A stretch of DNA of 64,000 nucleotides from Clostridium_AM tanneri. GTDB lineage: Bacteria > Bacillota > Clostridia > Clostridiales > Clostridiaceae. Shown piece by piece: positions 8,990 to 16,435 of the stretch. Below the pieces are notes generated by a model. That model was not told the DNA's origin. It searched no databases and saw nothing but the letters and a program-made list of their open reading frames with translations. The translations under genes were made by a program, and so were the position numbers. The stretch spans positions 47,326 through 111,325 of the forward strand of contig NZ_JARUJP010000013.1 in NCBI RefSeq assembly GCF_033659955.1. The letters are read 5' to 3'. Each line of letters opens with the position of its first letter. Position 1 is the first letter of the stretch.

Positions 8990-9300
8990 TAAATTTCACC
9001 TGCCTTAACAATGTTTCTTATCTGCATGTCAATTTCTAAAAGTTCTGGAACATATTCTTCTCCAAAATTGTGTATATATCTCGGATTGACTTCTACCAAT
9101 TCACCTTCTACTCTTCTCCCTGTCAAAGTTATTACAGAAACCTTATCTCCTACTTCTGAGTCACTATTTAAGAATCCCTTTACCCACATCTCTAGCGGAA
9201 CCTTTTTAGTATCCTCTGGGATCTTTCCTGTTCGTTCTTCTGGTTTTAATACAATGCTGTGAATTTGCACCCAATCTCCCTTAATTGCTTTTAAATTCAT
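8989..9300 (-). CDS. ortA: 2-amino-4-ketopentanoate thiolase, alpha subunit OrtA
   Basis: Small 103-residue subunit of the thiolase. The family hallmarks are visible: KGDWVQIHSIVLKPEER at the N-terminus, KKVPLEMWVKGFLN in the middle and LVEVNPRYIHNFGEEYVPEL near the end. It resembles a small beta-barrel and has no catalytic role of its own that I can identify. The ATG at 9300 follows AGGGGG with a somewhat long gap of about ten bases. It is the first gene of the operon ortA-ortB-permease, with an extended -10 promoter upstream, and its stop overlaps the ortB start. Confidence 0.85.
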   Translation of the reverse strand: MNLKAIKGDWVQIHSIVLKPEERTGKIPEDTKKVPLEMWVKGFLNSDSEVGDKVSVITLTGRRVEGELVEVNPRYIHNFGEEYVPELLEIDMQIRNIVKAGEI

Positions 9301-9353
9301 TTTCCATATGCCCCCTTTTAATCAATGTTTTCTCTCATGCTGGAAATAATATA

Positions 9354-9362
9354 ATTATAGCA
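9354..9362 (-). promoter_or_regulatory. Extended -10 promoter element upstream of ortA
   Basis: The reverse strand reads TGCTATAAT, an extended -10 box, about 50 bases before the ortA start. No convincing -35 box is seen at the right distance, which is common for extended -10 promoters. Confidence 0.5.
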
Positions 9363-9496
9363 CATTTTTCGAATATTTTTAATATTTAAAAATCAATGAT
9401 GATATTATAAAAAAATATGAGGATTACCATATATATTTATTCCGGTATTTGTATTTTAATAACACTCTATTAGATTAAACTGTTGATATATACACA

Positions 9497-9527
9497 CTAA
9501 AAGAGGTAGTCCAAACCGGACTACCTA
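9497..9527 (-). terminator. Intrinsic terminator after the CDP-alcohol phosphatidyltransferase gene
   Basis: AGGTAGTCC and GGACTACCT form a nine-pair stem with a five-base loop, followed on the reverse strand by TCTTTTAG. It ends the transcript of the gene at 9566-10108. Confidence 0.8.
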
Positions 9528-9565
9528 TTAATGCATAAATTGAAAAAGGCCAATTGTAGTGTTAA

Positions 9566-10108
9566 CTAAATACTCCTTTTATGAATAAATATCCCTATAA
9601 CATTTCTTGATAATTCTTTTGATGTTATATGTATAATCAATTCTTCAATTGCAGATAAAGTTGCTACTGTACAAATCAAGCACCATAAAATACTTATATC
9701 AACTGTATTATATAAATACGGATAGCAAAATAAAAGAAAGCCTGTTGCTTTATTTGCATATGTATGAAGAATAGCCAATGTATGGTATTTGCAATATGCT
9801 ACCAACAATGAAACAATTCTCACAAAAGCAATTAGTATTATCCATATGAATATTCTCATTGGAACAAATATTGTAGGCAAAATAGCAACAATCACAGCAC
9901 CCATAAAAACAATATCAGCAATACTATCAAGTATAGCCCCTAGGCCGCTTGCTGAATTAGTCTTTCTTGCAATATATCCATCAATAATATCGCTAAATCC
10001 ACATATGGAATATACAATGAAAAACAAAAGGTTGAAGGGTTTTAAAAATAGAAGAATTAGAGATAATAAAATTCTTAATATGGATATAATATTCGGTATA
10101 CTTTTCAT
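9566..10108 (-). CDS. CDP-alcohol phosphatidyltransferase family membrane protein
   Basis: A 180-residue integral membrane protein with the complete CDP-alcohol phosphotransferase signature DG-x2-AR-x8-G-x3-D-x3-D: DGYIARKTNSASGLGAILDS, followed by IAD. These enzymes move a phosphoalcohol from a CDP-activated donor (for example CDP-diacylglycerol) to an acceptor such as glycerol phosphate, serine or inositol phosphate. The N-terminal NIISILRILLSLILL matches the first helix of PgsA-like members. It is a single-gene unit with its own terminator, so the context gives no acceptor. It could be a second phosphatidylglycerophosphate synthase; the main pgsA usually lies elsewhere. Confidence 0.85.
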   Translation of the reverse strand: MKSIPNIISILRILLSLILLFLKPFNLLFFIVYSICGFSDIIDGYIARKTNSASGLGAILDSIADIVFMGAVIVAILPTIFVPMRIFIWIILIAFVRIVSLLVAYCKYHTLAILHTYANKATGFLLFCYPYLYNTVDISILWCLICTVATLSAIEELIIHITSKELSRNVIGIFIHKRSI

Positions 10109-10140
10109 TCTACTGCCTCACTATACATAAATATTACTAT

Positions 10141-10360
10141 TAAGTATCACTGTATATAAATATTATACTGTAATTATACTTATTCACAAAACTTACATAT
10201 CTGTTTTTCTCTTCCACTGAACTTTCCATTTTCAATAACAAAAATAGAATTGCACTGAGATCATACTTCTCTCTTAGTAAAGGGAGCTTCCTTAAATCCG
10301 TTATTAAGATCCCTTGAAATAGAGTTTAAAAGCATTATTTCATCAATATAATTAAATAGT
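10141..10360 (-). pseudogene. Possible eroded gene remnant
   Basis: This gap shows protein-like reading on the reverse strand in two frames. One frame reads MLLNSISRDLNNGFKEAPFT then KREV and a TGA; past the TGA it continues SQCNSIFVIENGKFSGREKQ. A shifted frame over the same bases reads EKYDLSAILFLLLKMESS. The pattern fits a gene decayed by a frameshift near an AGAGAG run or by a nonsense change. There is no ribosome site and no complete frame. I do not recognise the family, and coincidence is possible. Confidence 0.25.
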
Positions 10361-10436
10361 AAAACATTCTATATTAAGACTGATTCTATCAGCATATTTA
10401 TATAATAGTAACTTTAAATTATGGAGGTAATTTCTA

Positions 10437-11516
10437 ATGAATTTTTTTAAACATCAAAAGTATAATTATCTTGTACTTTTAATGATAGTTCTTGCTCTTT
10501 TTTCTACTTACACTCCTCTGTCAAGTAGATATATCTTTGAAAATGTACATACTGTAAAAGAAGACTTATCTGTTCAATTTAATTCTGGACTGCTAATAGG
10601 ATTTAGAAACGACCTAGATAAAACTACTACCTATAGAACCCTCTGGATTGCACCGGACAAAGATAATAACTTGAAAGTTTTAAAAGAATTAAATTATATA
10701 CTTGTACCTCATAGAGATAACTTCTGGCAGATAGAACCTCTTCGCTACAGCTTTACAAATACAGGAGATTGGATTGAGTATCCAGTAGCTCATGCTGTAG
10801 GAGACAGCTACACCCCTGAGACCTTCGAGTATAAATATAATACATATAATTGCAAACTAAACTTCGTAGATAGAAATCATGTTTCTATAAGCACTTATAC
10901 TAAATACCATCCTACTAAAGAAAAATCCTATGCTAGAGAAGATTGTGCAGTGGTTGAACTTGAAAAGTTGACACACTATAGAAATACAGAAGACAAGTTA
11001 ACCATGGTAGACGTGTTTAAAGAGAATGCTCTCTCTACTATTAATAAGATTAGTAAAACAAAGATAACCTTAGGAGAATCTGCCGATACTCACAACATTA
11101 ATACCACTACTGGAGATAGCTGGACTATAAGTAGAGTTGATGGAAAATGGATTCCCCAAATAGCAAAGACCTTTAAGTACGCATCTAAAAATAGTAACTA
11201 TACACTATATAATACCACTCTCCAGCTTCCTCAGAGTATAGTTTCCTACAACGATCTATGTACTGATTTTAACTTGATAAAGGAAATAATTCCTGACGCT
11301 AAAGATGCTATCTCTTCACCAGATAAAGATATATTAGGTGTTTTTACCGACAATAAGCTTACCTTATATGCTTACTCTAAAGGTACTATAGGAAAAGCTG
11401 CCTTAGAAATTCAGCTGAATGAAAATGAAACCATGATTATGAATCAATGGACAAGCGGCAATTCTGTAGAACAGTGGACTGATGCCTTTAACAAGTCCTT
11501 GCCTGTAATCGACTAA
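10437..11516 (+). CDS. Exported protein of unknown function with an N-terminal membrane anchor
   Basis: A 359-residue protein preceded by GGAGGTAATTTCTA before its ATG. Residues 1-12 are basic, and about 13-30 (YLVLLMIVLALFSTYTPL) form one hydrophobic segment, an uncleaved anchor or signal peptide without a lipobox Cys. The rest is soluble, rich in Tyr, Thr, Asn and Asp, and would face the cell exterior; only one Cys pair is notable (YNCKLNF and REDCAVV). No catalytic or binding motif is recognisable. It stands alone between a remnant and a palindromic repeat that can act as its terminator. Function unknown. Confidence 0.8.
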   Translation: MNFFKHQKYNYLVLLMIVLALFSTYTPLSSRYIFENVHTVKEDLSVQFNSGLLIGFRNDLDKTTTYRTLWIAPDKDNNLKVLKELNYILVPHRDNFWQIEPLRYSFTNTGDWIEYPVAHAVGDSYTPETFEYKYNTYNCKLNFVDRNHVSISTYTKYHPTKEKSYAREDCAVVELEKLTHYRNTEDKLTMVDVFKENALSTINKISKTKITLGESADTHNINTTTGDSWTISRVDGKWIPQIAKTFKYASKNSNYTLYNTTLQLPQSIVSYNDLCTDFNLIKEIIPDAKDAISSPDKDILGVFTDNKLTLYAYSKGTIGKAALEIQLNENETMIMNQWTSGNSVEQWTDAFNKSLPVID

Positions 11517-11534
11517 ATATAAGTGTGATGTGAC

Positions 11535-11651
11535 AAAAAGAAGAGCTTAGAAATTAGACTTAGTGGCCTGTGTCTGTAGGCAGATATGTAGCACTCTGTT
11601 AGTCCACACATAGGCTACAAAGTTTTAATTTTTATTCTAAGTTGCTTTTTA
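11535..11651. repeat. Long palindromic repeat, copy A
   Basis: An imperfect inverted repeat of about 117 bases: both arms start with AAAAAG and contain CTTAGAA and a GCCTGTGT/GCCTATGTGT block. The left arm (CTTAGAAATTAGACTTAG then GCCTGTGTCTGTAGGCAGA) is clearly related to the left arm of copy C at 44170-44320. A T-run follows on the plus strand, so it probably ends transcription of the exported-protein gene. Confidence 0.7.
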
Positions 11652-11984
11652 TTGTAGCATAAATATTAGATATATGTGATTATATAAAGGACTGGTAAGT
11701 CCTTATGCCGTAAGGCTTTTAGTAGATCCTTTTGAAAATTCTCCACTGTATAAACGATTTTATTATATTAACTTATTATCATTCCTAGAGATATTATATT
11801 CTTATAATATAAGGCTATAACCCTTATACTGTAATACTTTCAATAGCTTTTATTTGGTTTTAATAAATAAGCTATATTTATTCATGCTACGCATTTTTAT
11901 TTCTCAAGCTTGCTCATTAATGTATTTCATTATAGTACCTATACTTTATCTTACTAGTTATGCCCCCACATAAACTCTTATTTG
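11652..11984. other. A+T-rich intergenic spacer between two palindromic repeats
   Basis: About 330 bases with no reading frame of note on either strand and no ribosome site. Short hairpins are visible (for example AAGGACT...AGTCCTT near 11697-11710), but nothing I can name. Confidence 0.5.
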
Positions 11985-12242
11985 TGATAAAAACTTTTGA
12001 AGCACTAAAAACAGGTGTGTAGGTAGAGGTATACTGCGTAGAAAGCTTCGAATGAGGGTTAGAAGGTCTTATGCTTGCGATTTTGAAAATGTTAACGAAA
12101 ACTCAGCTTTCGTAGAAAGCATTGAGTTTGAGTTCATTTTCAAAGTTGAGCCAGCATTAGACCTTCTTCTCGAAATGAGGGCTTTCAAGCAGTATATCTC
12201 AACTTAACACACCGGTGTTCAGTGCTCCAAACTTTTGTTACG
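11985..12242. repeat. Long palindromic repeat, copy B (about 260 bases)
   Basis: The two halves are imperfect inverted copies over almost the whole length. The left half carries AGCACT, GGTGTGT, AGAGGTATACTGC, AATGAGGGTT, AGAAGGTCT and GATTTTGAAAATG; the right half carries the reverse complements in reverse order, ending ACACACCGG...AGTGCTCC and AACTTTTGTTACG. The right half matches the right half of copy C over about 70 bases with few differences. It lies between two convergent genes and could fold into a very long hairpin. No coding capacity is seen, so it behaves like a MITE- or REP-like element. Confidence 0.75.
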
Positions 12243-12262
12243 CAATAAGATGCTTAAGTTCA

Positions 12263-13120
12263 CTACCAATCCCCGGAAGAGCCTCCTCCTCCTGAAGTTC
12301 CGCCACCGAAGCCGCCACCTCCAGAACCGCCTCCGAAACCACCAGAGCCTCCACCAAAACCACCACCTCCTCCTCTAGGGCCACCGCCCCAAAAGGAGTT
12401 CCAAAACATTCCGTAGAGTAAGAATCTTATTATCCTAGCCCTATTGAAAACAACGTCTAGAAAAACAAGCCCTAAAATGATATAAATGAAACTAGGATTT
12501 CCACTTCTAACCTGATTTACATTTTGTGATTCTGGTAGTTGTATTTTATTTTCTAAGGTTATGTTGTTTTCTTTAGCTATATCTGCTGCAAAAGTAGAAT
12601 ATACATTTTTTAAACCTTCTCCGTACTTTCCTTCTCTGAATAATGGCTTGGCAACATTATCCATAACCCTTGCAGAATATATATCTGTAATAAAGCCTTC
12701 TAATCCTCTTCCCAACTCTATTCTCCATTTTCTGTCCTGCATTGATAGGAGTATTAGAAGTCCGTTGTCTTTATCCTTCTGACCAATTCCCCAAGACCTA
12801 AATAGTTTATTAGCATAGGATTCTATGTCGCTTCCCTCTAGAGAGTTTATTACTACTACTGTCATTTGTGCACCGGTTTTTTCCTCCAATTCTCTACCAA
12901 TAGATACAATATAATTCTTTGTATTCTCATCTATAACTGCTGCATAATCATTTACATATTTTAAACTAGTCCATTCAGGTATGTTTGAAGCACCTTTAAC
13001 TACGCAGGTTAAGGGAAAGATTAATAATAAGGTTAAAATTATAATATTTATAAATAGCTTATTTAAACATAAGCTATTTATAAGTCTATTATGTTTTTTA
13101 AATCTATTCATAATCCCCAT
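12263..13120 (-). CDS. TPM-domain (YgcG-type) membrane protein with glycine-rich tail
   Basis: A 285-residue protein: signal peptide or anchor near residues 20-42, an extracellular TPM domain of about 50-180 (SLKYVNDYAAVIDENTKNYI, then MTVVVINSLEGSDIESYANK and LILLSMQDRKWRIELGRGLEG), a second hydrophobic segment near 210-245, and a C-terminal tail of about 40 residues made mostly of Gly, Ser and Phe. The gene follows a LemA gene on the same strand by 37 bases, a pairing widely conserved in bacteria. TPM proteins have been linked to membrane-associated phosphatase or assembly roles; the function here is not established. Two ATGs (13120 and 13111) are possible starts. Confidence 0.88.
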   Translation of the reverse strand: MGIMNRFKKHNRLINSLCLNKLFINIIILTLLLIFPLTCVVKGASNIPEWTSLKYVNDYAAVIDENTKNYIVSIGRELEEKTGAQMTVVVINSLEGSDIESYANKLFRSWGIGQKDKDNGLLILLSMQDRKWRIELGRGLEGFITDIYSARVMDNVAKPLFREGKYGEGLKNVYSTFAADIAKENNITLENKIQLPESQNVNQVRSGNPSFIYIILGLVFLDVVFNRARIIRFLLYGMFWNSFWGGGPRGGGGGFGGGSGGFGGGSGGGGFGGGTSGGGGSSGDW

Positions 13121-13157
13121 TTAACCTATTTACCAGACTTATAAATGTTAATTAATA

Positions 13158-13727
13158 TCATTTAGTGAAATCTACCTTCGGAACTTCTTGAGCTCCTTCA
13201 CTTGCTTTATAGTAAGGTTTTCCTTCAAATCCAAACGCACCTGAAATTAAAGAGTTAGGAAATCTTCTTATTTTAGTATTATATTCTGTAACAGCTTTGT
13301 TATAATCCTGTCTTCCAATGGCAATCCTGTTCTCTGTGCCTTCCAAAGCAACCTGCAAATCTCTAAAGTTTTGATTAGATTTTAGATCTGGATACCTTTC
13401 AACCACTACTAAAAGTCTGCTAAGAGCTGATGAAAGTTCTGCATCGGCATTTGCCCTATCCGGTACTGTTTGTGCTCCTGCAAGTTTTGCTCTGGCATTT
13501 GCAATATCAGTGAATATTTTTTCTTCCTGAGCAGCATACCCTTTAACCGTTTGAACTAAGTTAGGAATTAAGTCTGATCTTCTCTGAAGTTGAGTATCTA
13601 CATTAGAAGATGCTGCTTCTACTCTTTGTTCTAGCGTTACCATAGAGTTATAACTTCCTACCATTGGAAAAACTAATACTATAATTACTCCTAGTATAAT
13701 CAATGCTGTTTTTAATCCCTTTTTCAC
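13158..13727 (-). CDS. LemA family protein
   Basis: A 189-residue protein with an N-terminal transmembrane anchor (ALIILGVIIVLVFPMVGSY) followed by the four-helix LemA domain. Typical signatures are LEQRVEAASSNVDTQLQRR, DLIPNLVQTVKGYAAQEEK and RYPDLKSNQNFRDLQVALEG. The start is GTG at 13727 behind AAGGATGG. It is the first gene of a two-gene unit with the TPM protein. LemA proteins are coiled-coil membrane proteins of unclear biochemical role; in Listeria LemA is known for generating a presented peptide. No more specific function can be inferred. Confidence 0.92.
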   Translation of the reverse strand: MKKGLKTALIILGVIIVLVFPMVGSYNSMVTLEQRVEAASSNVDTQLQRRSDLIPNLVQTVKGYAAQEEKIFTDIANARAKLAGAQTVPDRANADAELSSALSRLLVVVERYPDLKSNQNFRDLQVALEGTENRIAIGRQDYNKAVTEYNTKIRRFPNSLISGAFGFEGKPYYKASEGAQEVPKVDFTK

Positions 13728-13844
13728 ATTGTCACCATCCTTTTAAATATTGCTAGTATACTTATTTTTAGGATTTTGAAAATAAATATACTTAATTAGT
13801 TATTTGCTTAGCCTTACATGGTTATACTTGTAAACTTAATAATA

Positions 13845-13885
13845 AAGGCCGTTCTTCTTAATTCAGAAAAACAGCCTTACTCTAG
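13845..13885 (-). terminator. Intrinsic terminator after the M20 amidohydrolase gene
   Basis: AAGGCCGTTCTTCT and AGAAAAACAGCCTT pair around a short loop; on the reverse strand the stem is followed by TATTATT. It lies about 85 bases after the stop of the gene at 13965-15128. Confidence 0.65.
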
Positions 13886-13964
13886 TGCAAATTTTAACTT
13901 ATAATCTATATATTTATATTAGCAATCAAGGAAATTATGTAAGCAATTTTATGGTAAATTATGA

Positions 13965-15128
13965 TTACTTAAAGTTTAAAAAATCCACTGCAAATTGAGC
14001 ATATAAAGCAGCTCCCATATGTAATGCATTCTCGTCTATCATGAATTTATCACTATGATTTGGGTATATTCCTAGTTTTTCATTTCCTCCACCTAAAAAT
14101 ACAAAGGTTCCAGGAACCTCATTCATATAAAAAGTAAAATCTTCTCCTACCATTATTTTTTCCATTGGAATTAAAGAGTCCTCTCCATAGAGCTTTTTAG
14201 CAGAAGAAACTGCTAAATCTGTTAACTGATCTTCATTTATAACCGGCGCTGGGCAATAGTTGTATTCTAAGATACCCTCCGCTCCATAAGTTTTGGCGGT
14301 ACTTTCTATAACATCTCTCATTTTCTTTTCAAGAGAGTTTCTTACCTCTTTAGAAAAAGCTCTTGTTGTACCTTCCATAACTACTTCGTTAGCTATTATG
14401 TTAAATCTGTCTCCACCATTTATTGTTCCAACAGTTATAACTACAGGCTCTAAAGGGTTTATATTTCTACTTACTATACTCTGTAAATTCATTACTACCG
14501 CTGATGCAACTAGAACTGCATCTATTCCTAAGTCAGGCGTTGATCCGTGACTAGCCTTTCCTTTTATAATTATTTTAAAAGTATCTGCTGAAGCCATCCT
14601 TGGCCCCTTTTCTATATTAAATTTTGAACTTTGGAGGTTCCCCCATATATGCATGCCAAATATACCATCTACTCCATCTAAAACCTTATCTTCTTCTATT
14701 ATTACCTTAGCTCCTATACAGCTTTCTTCCGCAGGTTGAAATATAAATTTTACATCCCCTCTTAACTCTTCTCTTATATTAGATAAAATTTTAGCAGCTC
14801 CAAGCAGCATAGCAGCATGACAATCATGTCCGCAGGCATGCATGTATTGATTTTTTGATTTAAATGATAAGTTTGTATTTTCCTTTATGGATAGTGCATC
14901 TATATCCGCTCTTAAGGCTATCGCTTGACCCTTCTTTTTACCTTTAAGTATCCCCACCACTCCTGTTCTTCTAAGCCTTTTAGTTTCTATTCCTAGAGAA
15001 TTTAGTTCCCTTTCAATTACCTCTGTAGTTCTGTATTCTTCCCAAGATGGTTCAGGGTTTTGATGAAAATCTCTCCTCATATTTATTATGTATTCTTCAT
15101 ATTCTTTTGCTAGTTTTTTTATATCCAT
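13965..15128 (-). CDS. M20-family amidohydrolase (aminoacylase / hippurate hydrolase type)
   Basis: A 387-residue zinc amidohydrolase of the M20D group, which removes acyl groups from N-acyl amino acids. It shows RRDFHQNPEPSWEEYRTTE at the N-terminus, the metal-binding HACGHDCHAAMLLGAAK, the catalytic Glu in FQPAEESCIGAK, and GHRASHGS-like KGKASHGSTPDLGID in the dimerisation domain. The ATG follows GGCGGTAAGG. It forms a single-gene unit, so the physiological substrate is open: N-acetyl-diaminopimelate, hippurate, indole-acetyl amino acids and others are handled by close relatives. Confidence 0.85.
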   Translation of the reverse strand: MDIKKLAKEYEEYIINMRRDFHQNPEPSWEEYRTTEVIERELNSLGIETKRLRRTGVVGILKGKKKGQAIALRADIDALSIKENTNLSFKSKNQYMHACGHDCHAAMLLGAAKILSNIREELRGDVKFIFQPAEESCIGAKVIIEEDKVLDGVDGIFGMHIWGNLQSSKFNIEKGPRMASADTFKIIIKGKASHGSTPDLGIDAVLVASAVVMNLQSIVSRNINPLEPVVITVGTINGGDRFNIIANEVVMEGTTRAFSKEVRNSLEKKMRDVIESTAKTYGAEGILEYNYCPAPVINEDQLTDLAVSSAKKLYGEDSLIPMEKIMVGEDFTFYMNEVPGTFVFLGGGNEKLGIYPNHSDKFMIDENALHMGAALYAQFAVDFLNFK

Positions 15129-15307
15129 CCTTACCGCCTCTTTCCCTATGTAAAATTCTTATTATAGATAATATCATAACTGTAAAGTATATTCACTTAG
15201 TTATTCAAACTACTACCATAAACTTTTCTTCTGTATCTCACATCTCTTTTCATGAATGGTTTAGCAAAAATAATAGACTTAATTAGTCCAGATTTTTACA
15301 TAACTAT

Positions 15308-15360
15308 AGTTGAACTTTCAACCTATTTATGATATTATAAATATAGTTGAAAATTCAACT
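15308..15360 (+). promoter_or_regulatory. Promoter with two MarR-type operators
   Basis: The -35 TTGAAC (15310-15315) and -10 TATTAT (15333-15338) are 17 bases apart. Operator 1, GTTGAACTTTCAAC (15309-15322), covers the -35 box. Operator 2, AGTTGAAAATTCAACT (15345-15360), is a perfect palindrome just after the expected transcription start and right before the ribosome site. Two copies of one palindrome in front of a MarR gene imply autorepression. Confidence 0.75.
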
Positions 15361-15371
15361 TGTTTTAGGAG

Positions 15372-15830
15372 GTGATTATAATTAAAAGTCTTGATAGTAA
15401 TATTTTAAGGGAGGTAGGCATGCTTTCCCGCTGTATACACTCCATAAGCGATATAAAATTTAAAGAAATAAACTTACAAAAAGGCCAATTTATTTTTTTA
15501 ACTAGAATATGTGAAAACCCTGGAATTAACCAAATTGATTTATCTACACTTCTAAAGGTGGATAAAACCACTACAACCAAAGCCATACAAAAACTTATTG
15601 AGGCGGACTATATAGATAAAAAAAGAGATGATATTGATAAAAGAATGTGGCGACTATATCCAAAAGAAAAAGGACTGGATATATATTCATTTATTATTGA
15701 CGAAGAAAACAGAAACATTAAGGTCTGCTTCCAAAACTTCAGTAAGGAAGAAAAAGAATTAGCCTGTCAACTGGTAAAAAAAATGAGAGAGAATATAGAA
15801 AATGATTGGAAAGAAATAAAAAATTTTTAG
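15372..15830 (+). CDS. MarR-family transcriptional regulator
   Basis: A 152-residue winged-helix regulator. The DNA-binding part is about residues 45-115: INQIDLSTLLKVDKTTTTKA as helix-turn-helix and DKRMWRLYPKEKG as wing. The start is uncertain. The open frame begins with a GTG at 15372 that lies inside the AGGAGGTGATT ribosome site. An ATG at 15420 has its own GGGAGGT five bases upstream but would remove part of the first helix. A start near 15378-15381 at a rare codon cannot be excluded. The GNAT gene follows 12 bases later, so the pair forms an operon, probably repressed by this protein through the two palindromes at 15309-15360. Confidence 0.88.
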   Translation: MIIIKSLDSNILREVGMLSRCIHSISDIKFKEINLQKGQFIFLTRICENPGINQIDLSTLLKVDKTTTTKAIQKLIEADYIDKKRDDIDKRMWRLYPKEKGLDIYSFIIDEENRNIKVCFQNFSKEEKELACQLVKKMRENIENDWKEIKNF

Positions 15831-15842
15831 GGAGGCTGTAAG

Positions 15843-16340
15843 ATGATAAGAAAAGCAGTTATTGAAGATTTAAAAGACATAATGGAAATTATAAGAGAAA
15901 CTATTATAGAAATGCATTCTTACAACAATTATCAATGGGATGAAAACTACCCTCAGGAAAAGGACTTTATAAATGATATAAAAAATGATCACTTATTTGC
16001 AGCGGAAAGTAATGGCAAGCTTGTAGGTTTTGTATGCATCAATGAAGTGGAACCATCAGAATATACTGGTTTGGACTGGTGTTTAAAGGAACCTGCTATG
16101 GTTATTCATAGAATGGCTGTTAACCCTGTCTACAGAAAAAATGGAGTTGGTACCTCGCTAATGGTTTTTGCTGAAAGTTTAGCTTTACAAAATAAAGTAA
16201 GATATTTAAAAACAGATACTAATTCCTTAAATACAAAAATGAATTCCCTTTTCAAGAAATGTGGATATAGCTTTGTTGGAGAAATGAGCTTCCTTGGAAA
16301 AGAATCTCCTTTTTATTGCTACGAGAAAATTTTAAAATAA
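15843..16340 (+). CDS. GNAT-family N-acetyltransferase
   Basis: A 165-residue acetyl-CoA-dependent acetyltransferase. The fold starts with IRKAVIEDLKDIMEIIRETI, and the acetyl-CoA loop is VNPVYRKNGVGTSLMVFAES, the R/Q-x-x-G-x-G/A signature. The C-terminal strand is MSFLGKESPFYCYEKIL. GGGAGGCTGTAAG precedes the ATG. It is co-transcribed with the MarR gene, which suggests induction by a small molecule that the enzyme modifies, for example a toxic amine; the substrate is unknown. Confidence 0.88.
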   Translation: MIRKAVIEDLKDIMEIIRETIIEMHSYNNYQWDENYPQEKDFINDIKNDHLFAAESNGKLVGFVCINEVEPSEYTGLDWCLKEPAMVIHRMAVNPVYRKNGVGTSLMVFAESLALQNKVRYLKTDTNSLNTKMNSLFKKCGYSFVGEMSFLGKESPFYCYEKILK

Positions 16341-16345
16341 TTAAA

Positions 16346-16385
16346 CTGTACATCTCCAATTTTTAAAAATATGGAAGATGTACAG
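16346..16385. terminator. Hairpin between the convergent GNAT and DUF3231 genes
   Basis: CTGTACATCT and AGATGTACAG form a ten-pair stem around an A+T-rich loop. The downstream T-runs are weak on both strands, so terminator activity is plausible but not certain. Confidence 0.5.
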
Positions 16386-16435
16386 TAATCCTTCTCAGAA
16401 AATAACTAAGCAAAATACTTTCTTGTACTCTTTAT

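Noticed and set aside
11517..12262. CRISPR array or tRNA-like structure in the repeat-rich gap
   Set aside because: The repeats are inverted and long, not short direct repeats with regular spacers, and no cloverleaf is found.
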